Shown: in pieces, positions 21,643 through 32,227 of the stretch
Numbering within the stretch: the stretch's first letter is position 1
Layout: the number at the start of each line of letters is the position of its first letter
Translations under genes and position numbers: made by a program
DNA from: Atriophallophorus winterbourni
Taxonomy: Eukaryota > Platyhelminthes > Trematoda > Plagiorchiida > Microphallidae
DNA: 64,000 nt
Assembly (NCBI GenBank): GCA_013407085.1
Contig: JACCGJ010016073.1
Location: 62,001-126,000 of the forward strand
Direction of reading: 5' to 3'
Notes under the pieces: model-generated
Databases searched by the model: none
What the model saw: only the letters and a program-made list of their open reading frames with translations
What the model was told of the DNA's origin: nothing

Positions 21643-23059
21643 CTATGGACTACCAAAAATTCACAAGGAAAACGTTCCACTTCGCCCAATAGTGTCGCTG
21701 CCGGGAGCACCTAACTACAAACTCTGCAAAGAACTACTAAAAAGATTACTTTACCTTATTCGAGGATCAAATTATTCGATAGATTCCGCAACTAAGTTCT
21801 TGCAGAAGATAAAGGACGTGAATATAGAAGATGGAGAAATAATGGTTTCTTTTGATGTGACATCGCTGTTTACATCAATCGACACTACATTAGCGATGCA
21901 GACCATATCACAACTGCTGGACGAACGCGGAACAGAGCATAATGGAAACCGACTGACGAAGGACAATATACTACAGTTATTGGAGTTGTGTTTACAGACG
22001 AACTTCAAATTCAACAATCGTTTGTATAAACAAATGAAAGGTACCCCAATGGGATCGCCAACTTCTGGGTTGCTAGCGGAAGCCGTAATGCAAAGACTTG
22101 AACGTATCGCATTACCGCTTATCCAACCCAAACTGTGGATCCGATACGTCGACGATACGTTCGTGATTCTAAAGAAAGTAAACCTGGAGGATGCGCACCG
22201 TCTACTTAATTGCGTCTTCAATGGAATACAATTTACGAAGGAGACAGAATGTGACAACTGCCTACCATTTCTGGATGTAAACATGCGAAGAACGGAAACA
22301 GGGAACCTCGAAACAAGCGTATACAGGAAAGGAACACACACGGATCAAATTTTGAACTATAAAAGCAAGCACCCGGCAACCCACAAGCGAAGCTGTGTCC
22401 GAACACTGTTCAACCGCGCAAAAACAAACTGCAGTAGCTAGGAACTCAAGAAAGAAGAGGAAATGTATTTATTCAAACTCTTCCGGAAGAATGGATACCC
22501 AAAGGATTTCATCATTCGCAACATGGACTCGACAACCCAAACGCATGCGAACAACACGAACACGGCAAGGTTAACACTACCCTATATACAACATATCTCG
22601 GAGATTACCGCAAGAATACTACGCCCACTCGGAATTAGTGTGGCACACAAGCCAGCTTCGACACTGAGAAGCAAACTAGTCAAGGTCAAGGACACGCTGG
22701 CTAAGGAAGAAAGAAACAATGTCGTGTACAGAATCCCGTGTACAGATTGTGAGAAATATTATATCGGACAAACTGGAAGAAGGCTGGAAACAAGGATACA
22801 TGAACACAAACTGGCCACACGACGACACGACCACAAATCGGTAATATCGGCACACATGGATCGAGAAGGCCATGAATTCAATTGGGATAGAACGGAAATC
22901 ATCGCCAAAGGAAGAACTCGTCATGTTCGAGAGTTCCTCGAAGCGTGGTATTCGACACCACAATCAATCAATGAACACATTCAAGTGGATGGGATCTACG
23001 GACCAATGAGAACTCGCCAAAGAGAACATGCAAGAATTACAGCCAATCACAGTAGATGA
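21643..23059 (+). pseudogene. PLE reverse transcriptase-GIY-YIG endonuclease, one nonsense codon
   Basis: A single reading frame spans the RT and the endonuclease. RT blocks in order are PRFYGLPKIHK (near 21,650), the frame through LRPIVSLPGAPNYKLCK, FDVTSLFTSID with the first catalytic Asp, KGTPMGSPTSGLLAE, and YVDD at 22,145-22,156. After GTHTDQILNYKSKHPATHKR comes a TAG stop at 22,439-22,441; the frame then continues without shift through LFRKNGYPKDF, a Cys pair in CTDCEKYYIGQTGRR, RIHEHK, AHMDREGHEFNW and FLEAWYSTPQSINEH to the stop at 23,057-23,059. The minus copy has GAG at the nonsense position. The polyprotein would copy its RNA from a nicked target. Confidence 0.9.
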
Positions 23060-23109
23060 GGTCGACGCGCAGCAGATAAATTCGAATGATGCCCACCGCC
23101 CAGTTGCTT

Positions 23110-23172
23110 CGAAAGAAGTTTCGCTGATGATGTCATCTAGTTTGATGACGAAACGTCCGCAATCAATCATAC
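23110..23172 (+). ncRNA. Hammerhead ribozyme motif, PLE locus B plus copy
   Basis: Core CTGATGA (23,124-23,130), a perfect six-pair stem II GTCATC/GATGAC with a TAGTTT loop, GAAAC (23,150-23,154), palindromic ACGT stem III (23,153-23,156) and GTC at 23,155-23,157. One extra T lies between the core and stem II. A CTTCGAAAGAAG hairpin precedes the core. The bases flanking CTGATGA (CG) pair with the CG after the cleavage site, while in locus A the same positions are TG and CA. Confidence 0.7.
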
Positions 23173-23198
23173 CAGCTCGGAGAACAACTATGAACAAC

Positions 23199-23211
23199 AA
23201 GCATTTAGCTT
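23199..23211 (+). repeat. 13-bp direct repeat flanking PLE locus B, right
   Basis: AAGCATTTAGCTT, identical to 20,663-20,675 and lying immediately after the element end. Best read as a target-site duplication. Confidence 0.75.
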
Positions 23212-23458
23212 AACAATAACCATAGGATGGAGTTATGAGTTATATGCAATAAAATCGAAGAAGAACAGGGAAACTCATGTAGTGTAAATCGTATCAAAAT
23301 TTGGGTTCTCTCAAGTATTTGTCCAAATTAGCTTTAAAAATATCCAGGTTGGCTGAGTGTGTAACAATGGAAGGGAGGGTGATCCATGTGAAACTTACAC
23401 GTACAGCATACGAATTTCTTCGACAGTTCAGTCTTGAAGTCGGAATAAGCACTGTAAG

Positions 23459-24507
23459 TTAATGTTTCCGACTAACACGAGGTGGCGAGCATGTGAAAAG
23501 TTTGGACAAGGGATGGTTAGGGACGTGCATAATGTTGTACATCAGTATGAGTTCACCTCTTAGTCGACGACAGCGAAAGTCTAAAAGATTGAGACTCCTC
23601 AAACGTTCTTCATATGGTTTAGCAGCTTGTCCGGATACAAGCTTTGTGGTTCGGTGGTAAATACGCTGCAGAAGATTGATGTCTTTCTGAATCCAGGGTG
23701 ACCAAGCCTGAAGAGCGTACTCCATCGCTGGTCTCAGATAGGTGTTCATGATACGAAGCAGCGACTGATTTGTGAATCTGCCGAAAATTCGTTTCAATAA
23801 CGCCAATACTTTTGACGCCTTTTGTATACCGCTTTGCACTGCAGTTAAGTCTTCAGGCTTGAAGTGGTCCAAACACCCAAATCCTTCGCTTCAGTTGTCC
23901 AGACGAGTTGGTGGGACCCAAGAGTGTAGTTGTAATTCACGGTCTTTCGATAAGGCGCCGTCAACTTTGATTTGGGCACTCCTGTCGCGTAAATAATTTT
24001 CTAGCCAAGCAAGAAGTTTTCTTGTTATCCCGTGCAATTCAAGTTTCTGGATTAAATTACTATGACTGACGCGGTCGAAAGCCTTTGACATGTCTAAAAG
24101 GCATGCGTGGATGGAGTAACCATTGTCCACACATTCAGTCCAGTCGTTTAAGTTGAGCAAGAGATTAGATAGACATGAGTGATATTTCCTGAAACCGTGC
24201 TGTTCAGTCGCAAGCAATCTATTGGTTTCGAGGTGATGGGTGATATTTTCCGCTACTAAACTCTCTAGCACTTTAGAAATTACTATCAACAACGTAACTG
24301 GTCTATAGTTCGCAGCGTCTGATCGATTCCCGCCCTTGTAGATTGATGTGATGATGTCAGATTTCCATTATTATTATTTTCGAGCGAAATTTGGAATAAC
24401 GTGCTGAGTGGACCACGCAATGAGGATGCACATCGTTTGAGGATAAAAGGAGTGATTCCATCTGCTCTAAGTGAAATTTTGGTATTCAAACGAAGAAGTC
24501 TGAGCAT
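23459..24507 (-). pseudogene. CR1-like reverse transcriptase lacking its FADD box
   Basis: RT fingers occupy 24,507-24,300. The palm frame from 24,292 reads LLATEQHGFRKYHSCLSNLL and LLDMSKAFDRVSHSNLIQKL with the first catalytic Asp, then LLAWLENYLRDRSAQI. Soon afterward, at about 23,890, an internal deletion has removed the GVPQGSVLGP-type and FADD-type blocks. The post-RT frame (23,872-23,459) continues with SKVLALLKRIFGRF, YLRPAMEYALQAWSPWI and LLQRIYHRTTKLVSG, closely matching 19.5-20.0 kb. Without the second catalytic Asp pair it cannot be an active RT. Confidence 0.85.
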
Positions 24508-24543
24508 GACACACTCATTGCTTATTCAGATTTCATTTAGTAT

Positions 24544-25160
24544 TTAATCAGAATAGCCGATCGAATGCGGCGTAAGATGAACTGATTCCTTGGGACTAGA
24601 ACCTTTGCAGTAGTAACCTGCAAGAACTTCGGCAGCCTCGAACGCAGTCGTAGTTAGACCATGAGGTGTGCGTTGTGCTGAGATTCCTGGCTTAATTTTT
24701 GATGTAGTGTTAACAATCTGGTACAGGACTTTGGGGTTCTGCTCCATTATGCTCAGTAGTTTTGCCTGATGAGACTGCTTGTCCTCGGTGATAAGAGAGG
24801 TGACCTTGTTCCTCAACGGACGATATGTTTCCAAATTATCTGTCACCGGATTCTGGACATAGTTTCTCCATGCATCGTTGCGTATCTTAATGCACTTCCT
24901 TGTGCGGCTTCTCAATGTGAATCTAAATCGTTTTTTCGTTGTCTTTGGCACAAATCTGGAATGTAGGTTTATTTCATCACACAGCTTCTTTATGAAGTTT
25001 ACGATGCACGTCCGTGGTATCTGGTTTCCAGTCAGAAATCGTTCGAAGAGCATTGTGAAGACTTTCAATATCCAGTTGTAGTTTCATTTTGTTGAGGTCA
25101 TTCATTCTTTCGGCTTGACAAACATAATCGTATAAGAGAACCAGGTGGTGGCTAGAACCC
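24544..25160 (-). pseudogene. CR1-like ORF2, endonuclease end and linker
   Basis: The right part carries the last endonuclease block with a SHH in place of SDH. The frame 25,068-24,544 is the linker between endonuclease and RT, with FRFTLRSRTRKCIKIRNDAW and LLSIMEQNPKVLYQIVN. The same two blocks occur at 8.3-8.55 kb on the plus strand. The linker has no known enzymatic function. Confidence 0.7.
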
Positions 25161-25170
25161 AATGGAGTTT

Positions 25171-27034
25171 CTTAGCAGAGCTATTTGACTGCGGTTACAC
25201 ATCGTGTCTTCTTTTCATGAAGATACTTGTTCTATGATCGTAAGCTAAACTTTTGGAAGCTCTAATAATCTGAGGCAATCAAGCTGAGTCTATGCGTTTA
25301 AGGGCCTAATCATCAAGTAGCGAGACAATCTCTAGATGATAGTACGTAAGTACTGCGCTCAAATTTCATTATACAAAATATATAGAATCTGAAAAGTAAT
25401 AATTGAAAGTGAGCACATTAAATTAAAATCGCGTGGTAATACTCGAAGGTAAGTGTACCAGAGAATGCACGAAAATGTGAAATGGAGAAACACACGCAGC
25501 TTAAACGAAAATGTGGTACCACCATTAAATTTCTGCTTGAAAATCTCTTTATAGCTTTCATGTTTAACATTTTTCAATTAAATAACGAATCATGACAAAT
25601 TTGGCGATCAACTTGTTTCATCCGATTGCGCATCCTTTTAAATCAGTATTACATAACTACATATTGGAGCAAGTGAGGTAAGCTGGAAATGATTGCCATA
25701 GGCCATTTCAGGTCAACGAGTATCAGCTGGTGAAATCTAGTCACTTATCACAACGTTTGCGGTTTCTCGATCAACCAATAGCCACCTTAATACCAGCCTG
25801 TTACGCCTACTTGAACAATGGACTCGATTCCTCCCTGAGGTCAATCTGTCTGACGCTAATCGTGTCACCCACAAGTCCCACGAAGCTTATTGGTCAACCG
25901 CGTTTATTGCGAACAAGACAATGAACAAAACGCACGCCTAGCATATATAGGCTAACCAAGCTGTCACAATATTGTACCGATACTTGGCTGTCGATCGATT
26001 TCGTACAAACCTGTACGTTTCAAGCATTCACCATGCATGAACCGATATTGACGAAGTGCCGGTTGTTCGATAGCGACTGACGTTGCTCATCTCCTCATGT
26101 TATCGCTTGAATTGTTCTAATGTTATCCTCCAAAATATCGATTTATTACTGATTCTTCATTTTTGTAATCAGTTATTTCGGTGTTGTGTCGGAGGGTAGT
26201 GATCTGCATATGATTAAAGGCTCGTGCGCTCATCTCTTAAGCTTTTTGCACCTTGACACTATAGCCCGATACAGCCGGCAACAAAAAGCATTAATTATCA
26301 TTGGAGCAGTACTTTCGCAAACAACACATCCTTACAGACATTTGTTACATCTCTCTCATGGCACAACCGCGCGATCATCTGTTCCTACTAGATCAACAGA
26401 ATAGCCGGTTGAACTGTTACAATTACGCATTTTTATCTACACTGAGCAACTGTTGAACAGTTTACCTACTCGCGTCGTATTATGTGATAACGTTGACGCT
26501 TCTAAATAACAACCTAATGCCAAAATATACAAGTACTATTTTGCGTTTTATCATCATTCTAAGCATAATGTTATGGCAATTTTTCACAATCCGACCCGAT
26601 GTACATTTTCAAGCTCGCGTAAAGCATTATTGTTGCCAGCATATCATCTACGAAATTAATCCTTGAATCAATCTCGATTTCAATCGACCAAAGTTGAAAC
26701 GAAAGTTACGATAACAATGTGTCATTTTTGAGTATAAATGTGTAACCCCTGTAGTTGGATTGCTGTGTAAAACGCTACTAAATCAAGCCCATTCTTATCG
26801 CAACACCCTTGAGATACTTATGGAAAAAGATAGATATCTCTGCAACGCTTTCAAGAAAAATGACTACCTCCAAATTTACCGATAGTATATATTAAATATT
26901 ACATTTTCTTCTTTCAGTTTCCATTTGGAAGTTCCGCTCGTGACATCCAACCAATCAGGAATCGACTGTCGGGAAGCGCAATATTTGGGGACGGGGGTAC
27001 ATTTACTACACCCGAGGAATGTCTTTATACAAGA
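25171..27034. other. Mostly unassigned DNA left of the BEL element
   Basis: It contains copy 2 of a diverged repeat at 25,870-26,110 and otherwise only short frames. A GC-richer patch at about 26,930-27,030 lies just before the BEL LTR and has no recognised feature. Confidence 0.4.
25870..26110 (+). repeat. Diverged interspersed repeat, copy 2
   Basis: Blocks CGCGTTTATT, then TTGACGAAGTGCCGGTTGTT and CGATAGCGACTGA correspond in order to 13,600-13,880. A TATATA box-like GCATATATAGGC lies inside. It could be an old LTR; ends are not defined. Confidence 0.4.
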
Positions 27035-27590
27035 TGTAGCGACCAAATCGTCACTGGGGAATAGTTTCTGTCACGGAAACTAGTTGCCTGCTACAAGCCA
27101 CGATATTCTTATACTGGGAGTGACGAGTGTCTACGAATCGATCCCAAATCAGAACAATACGTCAATTTACGCTGTACTATATTGACAAAGACGATTAACA
27201 AACAAAATATAACAAACCTCAACGGTAATCGAATACAGGTTTCAATGCAAACCCAACGTGTCCAATAAACGGAAGTCAAACAGCTCAGTTGAGAGCACAA
27301 AAAATTACCGTTTTCCAATAACGGTAAACACGGGTAACGGACAAATCAAAATGTGCGGAAGCCCAAGTGCAGTTAAACAAAGGAACGGGAAAGAAAACTC
27401 TCACAGATTTAACATTTAGTTTAAATGTTATTTTTAATTTAAAGAACAAACAAAAAATATCACGGGTAAATTATGACACAAAAAACTTCGATAAGGAACA
27501 CGGGTGTAGGGTGGGAACAAATGTTTTCAGTTCGTTTGATCTTGCTGGACCGAAAGAGGAATTTTCAAGACATCAACGCGGATTCATACA
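27035..27590 (-). repeat. BEL/Pao 3' LTR
   Basis: 556 bp beginning TGTAGCGACC and ending GATTCATACA on the plus strand. It matches 33,184-33,744. Confidence 0.95.
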
Positions 27591-27696
27591 CCGCCCACCA
27601 AAATTCCTCCAATCTGAAAAGCAAGTTGAGACACAAACACTGAACTGCGGGGCTCTCCTCTAACAGGCTACCCGACCCGTGTACCTGCGCGACCCA

Positions 27697-27881
27697 TGAC
27701 AGCGACTCGACGATCAAATGTTTGGTGGTATCTCTGGAGTTGGCAGACCCGAAGACCCGCCTCCCACCTAAAACATTTGCCTTCAGTGTGATCAACGTTC
27801 GTCTTCGCATGCAACCGGCAGACTGAATGCTTGGTGATATTTCTGGGGTCAGCAGATCCGAAAACCCGCCTCCCACCTTAA
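27697..27881 (-). repeat. 110-bp tandem duplication near the BEL 3' end
   Basis: TTGGTGGTATCTCTGGAGTT at 27,722 and its relative at 27,831 are followed by GGCAGACCCGAAGACCCGCC and CAGCAGATCCGAAAACCCGC respectively, both ending CTCCCACCT. The offset is 110 bp. It spans the pol stop codon and the 3' untranslated region. Confidence 0.75.
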
Positions 27882-28720
27882 GCACCAGCCCCCGGGCCCG
27901 ACACCCCAGGTACACCCTATTCCCCACCCTACCGCTACACTACTCGGCACCCTCAAGCAAACATAGCTTCCTAACGTCACGCTCCAAGATTCCTGCGGAT
28001 GAGCGCACGGGACTCTTCGAACTAATCCATCTCCACTATCGTTACATTCGAGCACCAACCCTAGCGGCCACTTTTCCTTTGGGACTTGGTCACTCACTAG
28101 CAGTACGACGTCGCCTTTCTTCAAGTTTCTCTCTGGCTTCAACCATTTTTGCCTTCTTTGCAAGGTTGGGAGATACTCATTTATCCATCGATTCCAAAAG
28201 ATCCCAGTGAGATAATTCACTTGCTTCCACTGACGCGTATACCGATCACGTAAACTAGCATCAGAAGGGATCCCCATGTTGCTTCCCATCAACAGAAGAT
28301 GGTTTGGAGTCAGAGGTCCATCGTCGCGGCTATCCAATGACGGTGGCACCAAAGGTCGATCATTCAATATACGTTCTGCTTCGCACATAAAAGTATGCAA
28401 ACTTTCGTCCGTCAACGTCTGCGCATTTACTATGGCGTTTAAAATATTTCTGATTGAACGCACCATACGTTCCCAAACGCCGCCTCTATGGCTATAACTA
28501 GGGGGGTTAAAGTGCCATTGGATATGATGAACAGCCAGACGATTAGCGATCACGTGGTTATCGAGCCTTTGAATGTGCTCTTTCAGCTCTCGAACGGCCC
28601 CTACAAAATTCGTGCCATTGTCGCTGTAAATCTCAACGGGTTTCCCTCGCCTGCTAACGAAACGCATCAGTGCCATGATGAACGAATCTGTAGTGAGCGA
28701 GTGTGCAACTTCAATATGAA
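27849..28720 (-). pseudogene. pol: BEL/Pao pol: integrase core and C-terminal domain
   Basis: A new frame, shifted from the previous one near 28,700, carries GKPVEIYSDNGTNFVGA with the second catalytic Asp, then WHFNPPSYSHRGGVWERMVR with the catalytic Glu, then DRPLVPPSLDSRDDGPLTPN. The C-terminal domain common to Pao integrases (DUF5641 type) follows with RRQKWLKPERNLKKGDVVLL and KEKWPLGLVLE. The last 50 residues (GSYVCLRV onward) are unusual and read into the 110-bp duplication, so the original stop may have been lost. Confidence 0.9.
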
Positions 28721-29985
28721 CCGCTCGAACACGTAGACAAGTGAAGACAAGCCATACCTTTTCTCAATCGAACGACCACGTTTGACTGGGAAAGGTCCAA
28801 AATAATCCAAACCAACCGATTCAAAACAACGCAGTCCCTGCTGAATCCGAGCCAATGGAAGTGGAGACATCATCTGCTTACACTCGACTGCCAGTCTTTT
28901 ACGACACCGGGTGCACTTCCCTATCACCCTTTTCACTGCGCGACCCCCTTGAAGTATCCAAAATTGTCTGCGTATTAAATTCTGCACATGAACCATGCCA
29001 CAATGACCTTCAATTTCATGAAAATACCGGATGATGAGTTCGGTGACAGTATGCCGCGAGGGTAAGATAATTGGGGTACGAAAAGCCGCAGGATAGCCGG
29101 AATAATTTAAGCGTCCACCAACACATAAGACTCCATCCAGGACTATCGGGTTCAACTTGGCAAATCTGCGATGCCTCAGGCACTTCTTGTTCTGTTTCGT
29201 TTCATAGTGTGCAAGCTCATCAGCAAACACTTCCTGCTGCACGAACATGATTACTTTTCTTTCTGCATTTCGCAGTTCGGATACTGTGATTGCAGACAGT
29301 GATCTCAACGAATTCCGCTCCGGTGACTTCAGTTTGAGGTAATCAACAAACCTTGTCAGCCATGCAATACTCCTGAGCAACTTCGACCAACTAGAGTGAT
29401 AGTTGACGACAGCATTCAAACCATATTCTAGTGAGCTATTTGCCGATGTTATATTAACCCTTTTGTATTCTAGTTCCGGAGAATGAACTGTGTTTGTATC
29501 CAGGTTCAGAAATTTTTGCTCTGGCCATACAACAGGGCCTGTCAACCATCGCTCCAACTCAACTTTCGAACGTATGCCCCTTGAAGCCAGGTCTGCAGGA
29601 TTTTCACCTGAATTCACATGACTCCACTGTGATGAATCGGTATACGTGTGTATAATCGCTAGACGGTTGGCGACGAACGTAGAGAATCTAGAAGTAGTGT
29701 CGCATATATATTGCAGGACTATCATCGAATCAGTCCAAAAACAGATTTTAGAGAAAAGTTCCGCCATTCCTTCCTTTAACAACTCACTGACACGTACAGC
29801 CAATACTGCAGCATTGAGCTCGAGGCGGGGAACAGTGACAGTTTTCAAGGGAGCTACTCTGGATTTTCCAAAAAGAATACAGCTTTGACATTCGTTTGCC
29901 CTTGAAATGTGTTTAGCGTATGCTACAGCACCGTACCCTGTCTCTGAGGCATCGGCGAATATATGCAGCTCGAAGTTACATTGAG
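28667..29985 (-). pseudogene. pol: BEL/Pao pol: RNase H and integrase N-terminus
   Basis: The frame is open rightward past 29,848 to about 29,985, where it reads LHIFADASETGYGAVAYAKH, the RNase H start. Then come VAPLKTVTVPRLELNAAVLA, the FWTDS Asp motif and ENPADLASRGI. After a spacer the integrase begins with the HHCC zinc domain: HEIEGHCGMVHVQN, RRQFWILQGGR and CTRCRK. The first catalytic Asp of the integrase core lies in VGLDYFGPF. The frame is lost near 28,700. Integrase joins element cDNA ends to host DNA. The upstream link to the RT is broken by stops. Confidence 0.9.
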
Positions 29986-30428
29986 AGTTGTTATCGGCAC
30001 ATCTGATACATCATGACACAGATACGGTTTCAATGACATTGACTAACCGCAACCAATCGTTCCAACAGACTTCATCAGCCTCACAAATAGGTTGGTCCCA
30101 TCCAAGACCCGATTTGCAGAGTCTTTGAAGTAGCATCTTGGGGGGAAGGCAAAGTGGAGACAAAAGCCCCAACGGGTCCTAAAATGATGACACAGCCGAT
30201 AGTATACCACGACGAGTCATTGGCCTCTCGGGTAGGTTGAATCGAAATTCAAAGACGTCGCTATCCGCGTTTCATTGCAAACCCAATGCTCCATGCACAT
30301 GATCGTATGAATTACTCATATTGACCGTAAATGTGGCACAATCTGAACTCGGCAGGTCTTTTAACAAACGTTTATCGTTTGACACCCACTTCCTTAAATG
30401 GAAGCCGCCTCGAGAAAGCATATGTCGA

Positions 30429-32227
30429 CATTAGTCAACGAATTTCTTGGCGACAATAGAGCAGTCAAATGATACCAAACAATCATCAACATAAAAATTT
30501 TCCATAACAGAACGTTGGGTAAATTCATCATAATCACCAGCGAAATCCATTGCGGTCTTTCGAAGAGCATAATTGGCGCAGAATGGGGAAGACGTAGCTC
30601 CGAATCGATGAGCTGTCATCTCAAATTCGACCGGGTCTTTTTTGACATCTGCATCATCCCACCACAGAAATCGTAATGCCGATAGATCTTTGTCAGGTAC
30701 TTTAACTTGCATGAACATTTCCTCAATGTCTGCAGCTAGAGCTACCTGACCTATTCTGAAGCGCAAAAGCACGGTAACCAGATTCGCTGTTGTATCAGGG
30801 CCCTGGCACAGCATATCGTTCAGTGAAAACCCATGAAATTTGGCAGCACAATCCAGTACTACCCGAAGTTTTTCTGGTTTTTTGGGGTTCAACACAGCGT
30901 GATGAGGTAGATACCACAAGGGCAGATTACTCTCGGCAACATACGGTCCAACCTTCCTTGCATACCCTTTGGTCACGTTGGCATTCATCACTTCTGTGTA
31001 TTTTAGACAAAATTGAGGATCTTTTAGGAAACGCCTTCTCAGACTTTCTATCCTTTTGAACGCGACTGACCGATTACTGGCAAGTTTGTGGACACTATCC
31101 TTCCAGGGAAGCGGTACTACGTAATGCCCATCGACTAGCCTTGATTCTTCCTCCACTAGCTGAAGTACCTTTTTATCTTCGACGGAAGGGGAGTTCCTAA
31201 TGCAACTCGAATCTTCAAATTCCGAGTCGTACATTCTTCTCAACAGCGATTTTATTTCACAAATTCCGCCAGAGAGCAGATTGACCAGGGCTGTTTTATG
31301 CGCTCTATAGTTCGTAGGTCCCAACAACACCCAACCGAGTAGGGTTTTCACAGCGTATGGCTGTTTCCGAGCCCCCAATCGCTGTTCGATTGCCCAATTT
31401 GCTTCCGGGATGTCACATCCAATCAAGATAACTATGCGTTTACGGTCAGTTTCCTCAAATACCACATCCTTGAGATGGGACCATCGACCTGCTAATTTTG
31501 AACGAGGCCGCATGTTTGCGAAGGGCATGATTTCATCAACGACCAAAGCCTTGTTGATGTCAATTATCTCCAGTCCATTAAGCGATTCCAACTTGAACTC
31601 ACTAGCAAGCTCGCGAGCGGACATTGTACCGTTCATCGTCCTAATGCGAGTTTCTGAAGCTTGCATCTCAAGTCCAAGTTTTTCAGCGACTTCACGACAA
31701 ACGACTGTCGTATCAGAACCAGAATCAAGAAATGCGTATGCTTCCAAAGAACCTCCAGGTCCTACCAAGCGAACAGGTAATACTCCCATAGAGACAACTT
31801 GCCCACAGTTCGTCATGCTCACTGTTTTGCTTTCAACGTGAGACTGGACCTCAGGTTCCCAATGCAGCAATGTGTGGTGAGGAGCCTTACAACCAACGAC
31901 TTGACATGAATTAGTGACACGACAAAATTTTCTGTCATGACCAGCCTTCAGGCATTTGAAACACAGGCGAAACTGCTTCACCTTTTTCCAACGTGTTTCG
32001 CAGTCGGCCGTAATAAAGTCTTTGCAAGATGCCACTCCATGAGTACACCCACAGGTTGGGCATCCTGGATTTTCAATCTTCTTTGTGTCGTCTGCACGCC
32101 ACTGAGCAAAGGTTTGCTTTCTATTCACGACTGGTTTATTACCAGTTTCACTCGTGTAAGCGTTCTTACCCTTGCGATTTTGCTCCACTAATTGACCGAA
32201 CCGGCTGTTAGCAATCTTTGCCCTAGA
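30429..32227 (-). pseudogene. pol: BEL/Pao pol: zinc knuckle, protease, reverse transcriptase
   Basis: The frame is open from 32,227 and ends at a stop at 30,431-30,429. Residues below are counted from the GTG at 32,188. A Cys-rich GCPTCGCTHG is followed by the zinc knuckle CFKCLKAGHDRKFC (about 76-89). The aspartic protease motif FLDSGSDTTVV is at about 153, then GWVLLGPTN. RT starts near 330 with LPLWYLPHHAVLNPKKPEKL and LRVVLDCAAKFHG, then LAADIEEMFMQVKVPD (first Asp), HRFGATSSPFCANYAL and YVDD at about 566-569. The frame stops shortly after YVDD. The region 30,430-29,990 continues the RT in broken frames. Confidence 0.9.

Larger units (their letters stand above)
21625..23198 (+). mobile_element. 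Penelope-like element, locus B, plus copy
   Basis: A plus-strand PLE begins just upstream of PRFYGLPKIHK, so the N-terminal part of the polyprotein usual in the family is missing, and runs through RT, linker, GIY-YIG endonuclease and hammerhead tail to the 13-bp direct repeat. It is the best preserved element protein in the window. It lies head to head with the minus copy. Confidence 0.9.
23459..25170 (-). mobile_element. CR1-like LINE (subfamily A), minus strand, palm-deleted
   Basis: Running leftward: the endonuclease end with LGSSHHLVLLYDYVC (25,160; SDH changed to SHH), the linker with QNPKVLYQIVN (24,730), RT fingers DGITPFILKRC, the palm start, then a junction near 23,890 where the palm is fused to the post-RT region. 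No clear 3' tail was found. Confidence 0.85.

Noticed and set aside
21772..22341. 189-codon open frame on the minus strand
   Set aside because: It is the antisense of the intact PLE reverse transcriptase; no family resemblance of its own.
27827..28210. 127-codon plus-strand frame
   Set aside because: Antisense of the BEL/Pao integrase C-terminus and the 110-bp duplication.
31410..31841. 143-codon plus-strand frame
   Set aside because: Antisense of the BEL/Pao protease region.
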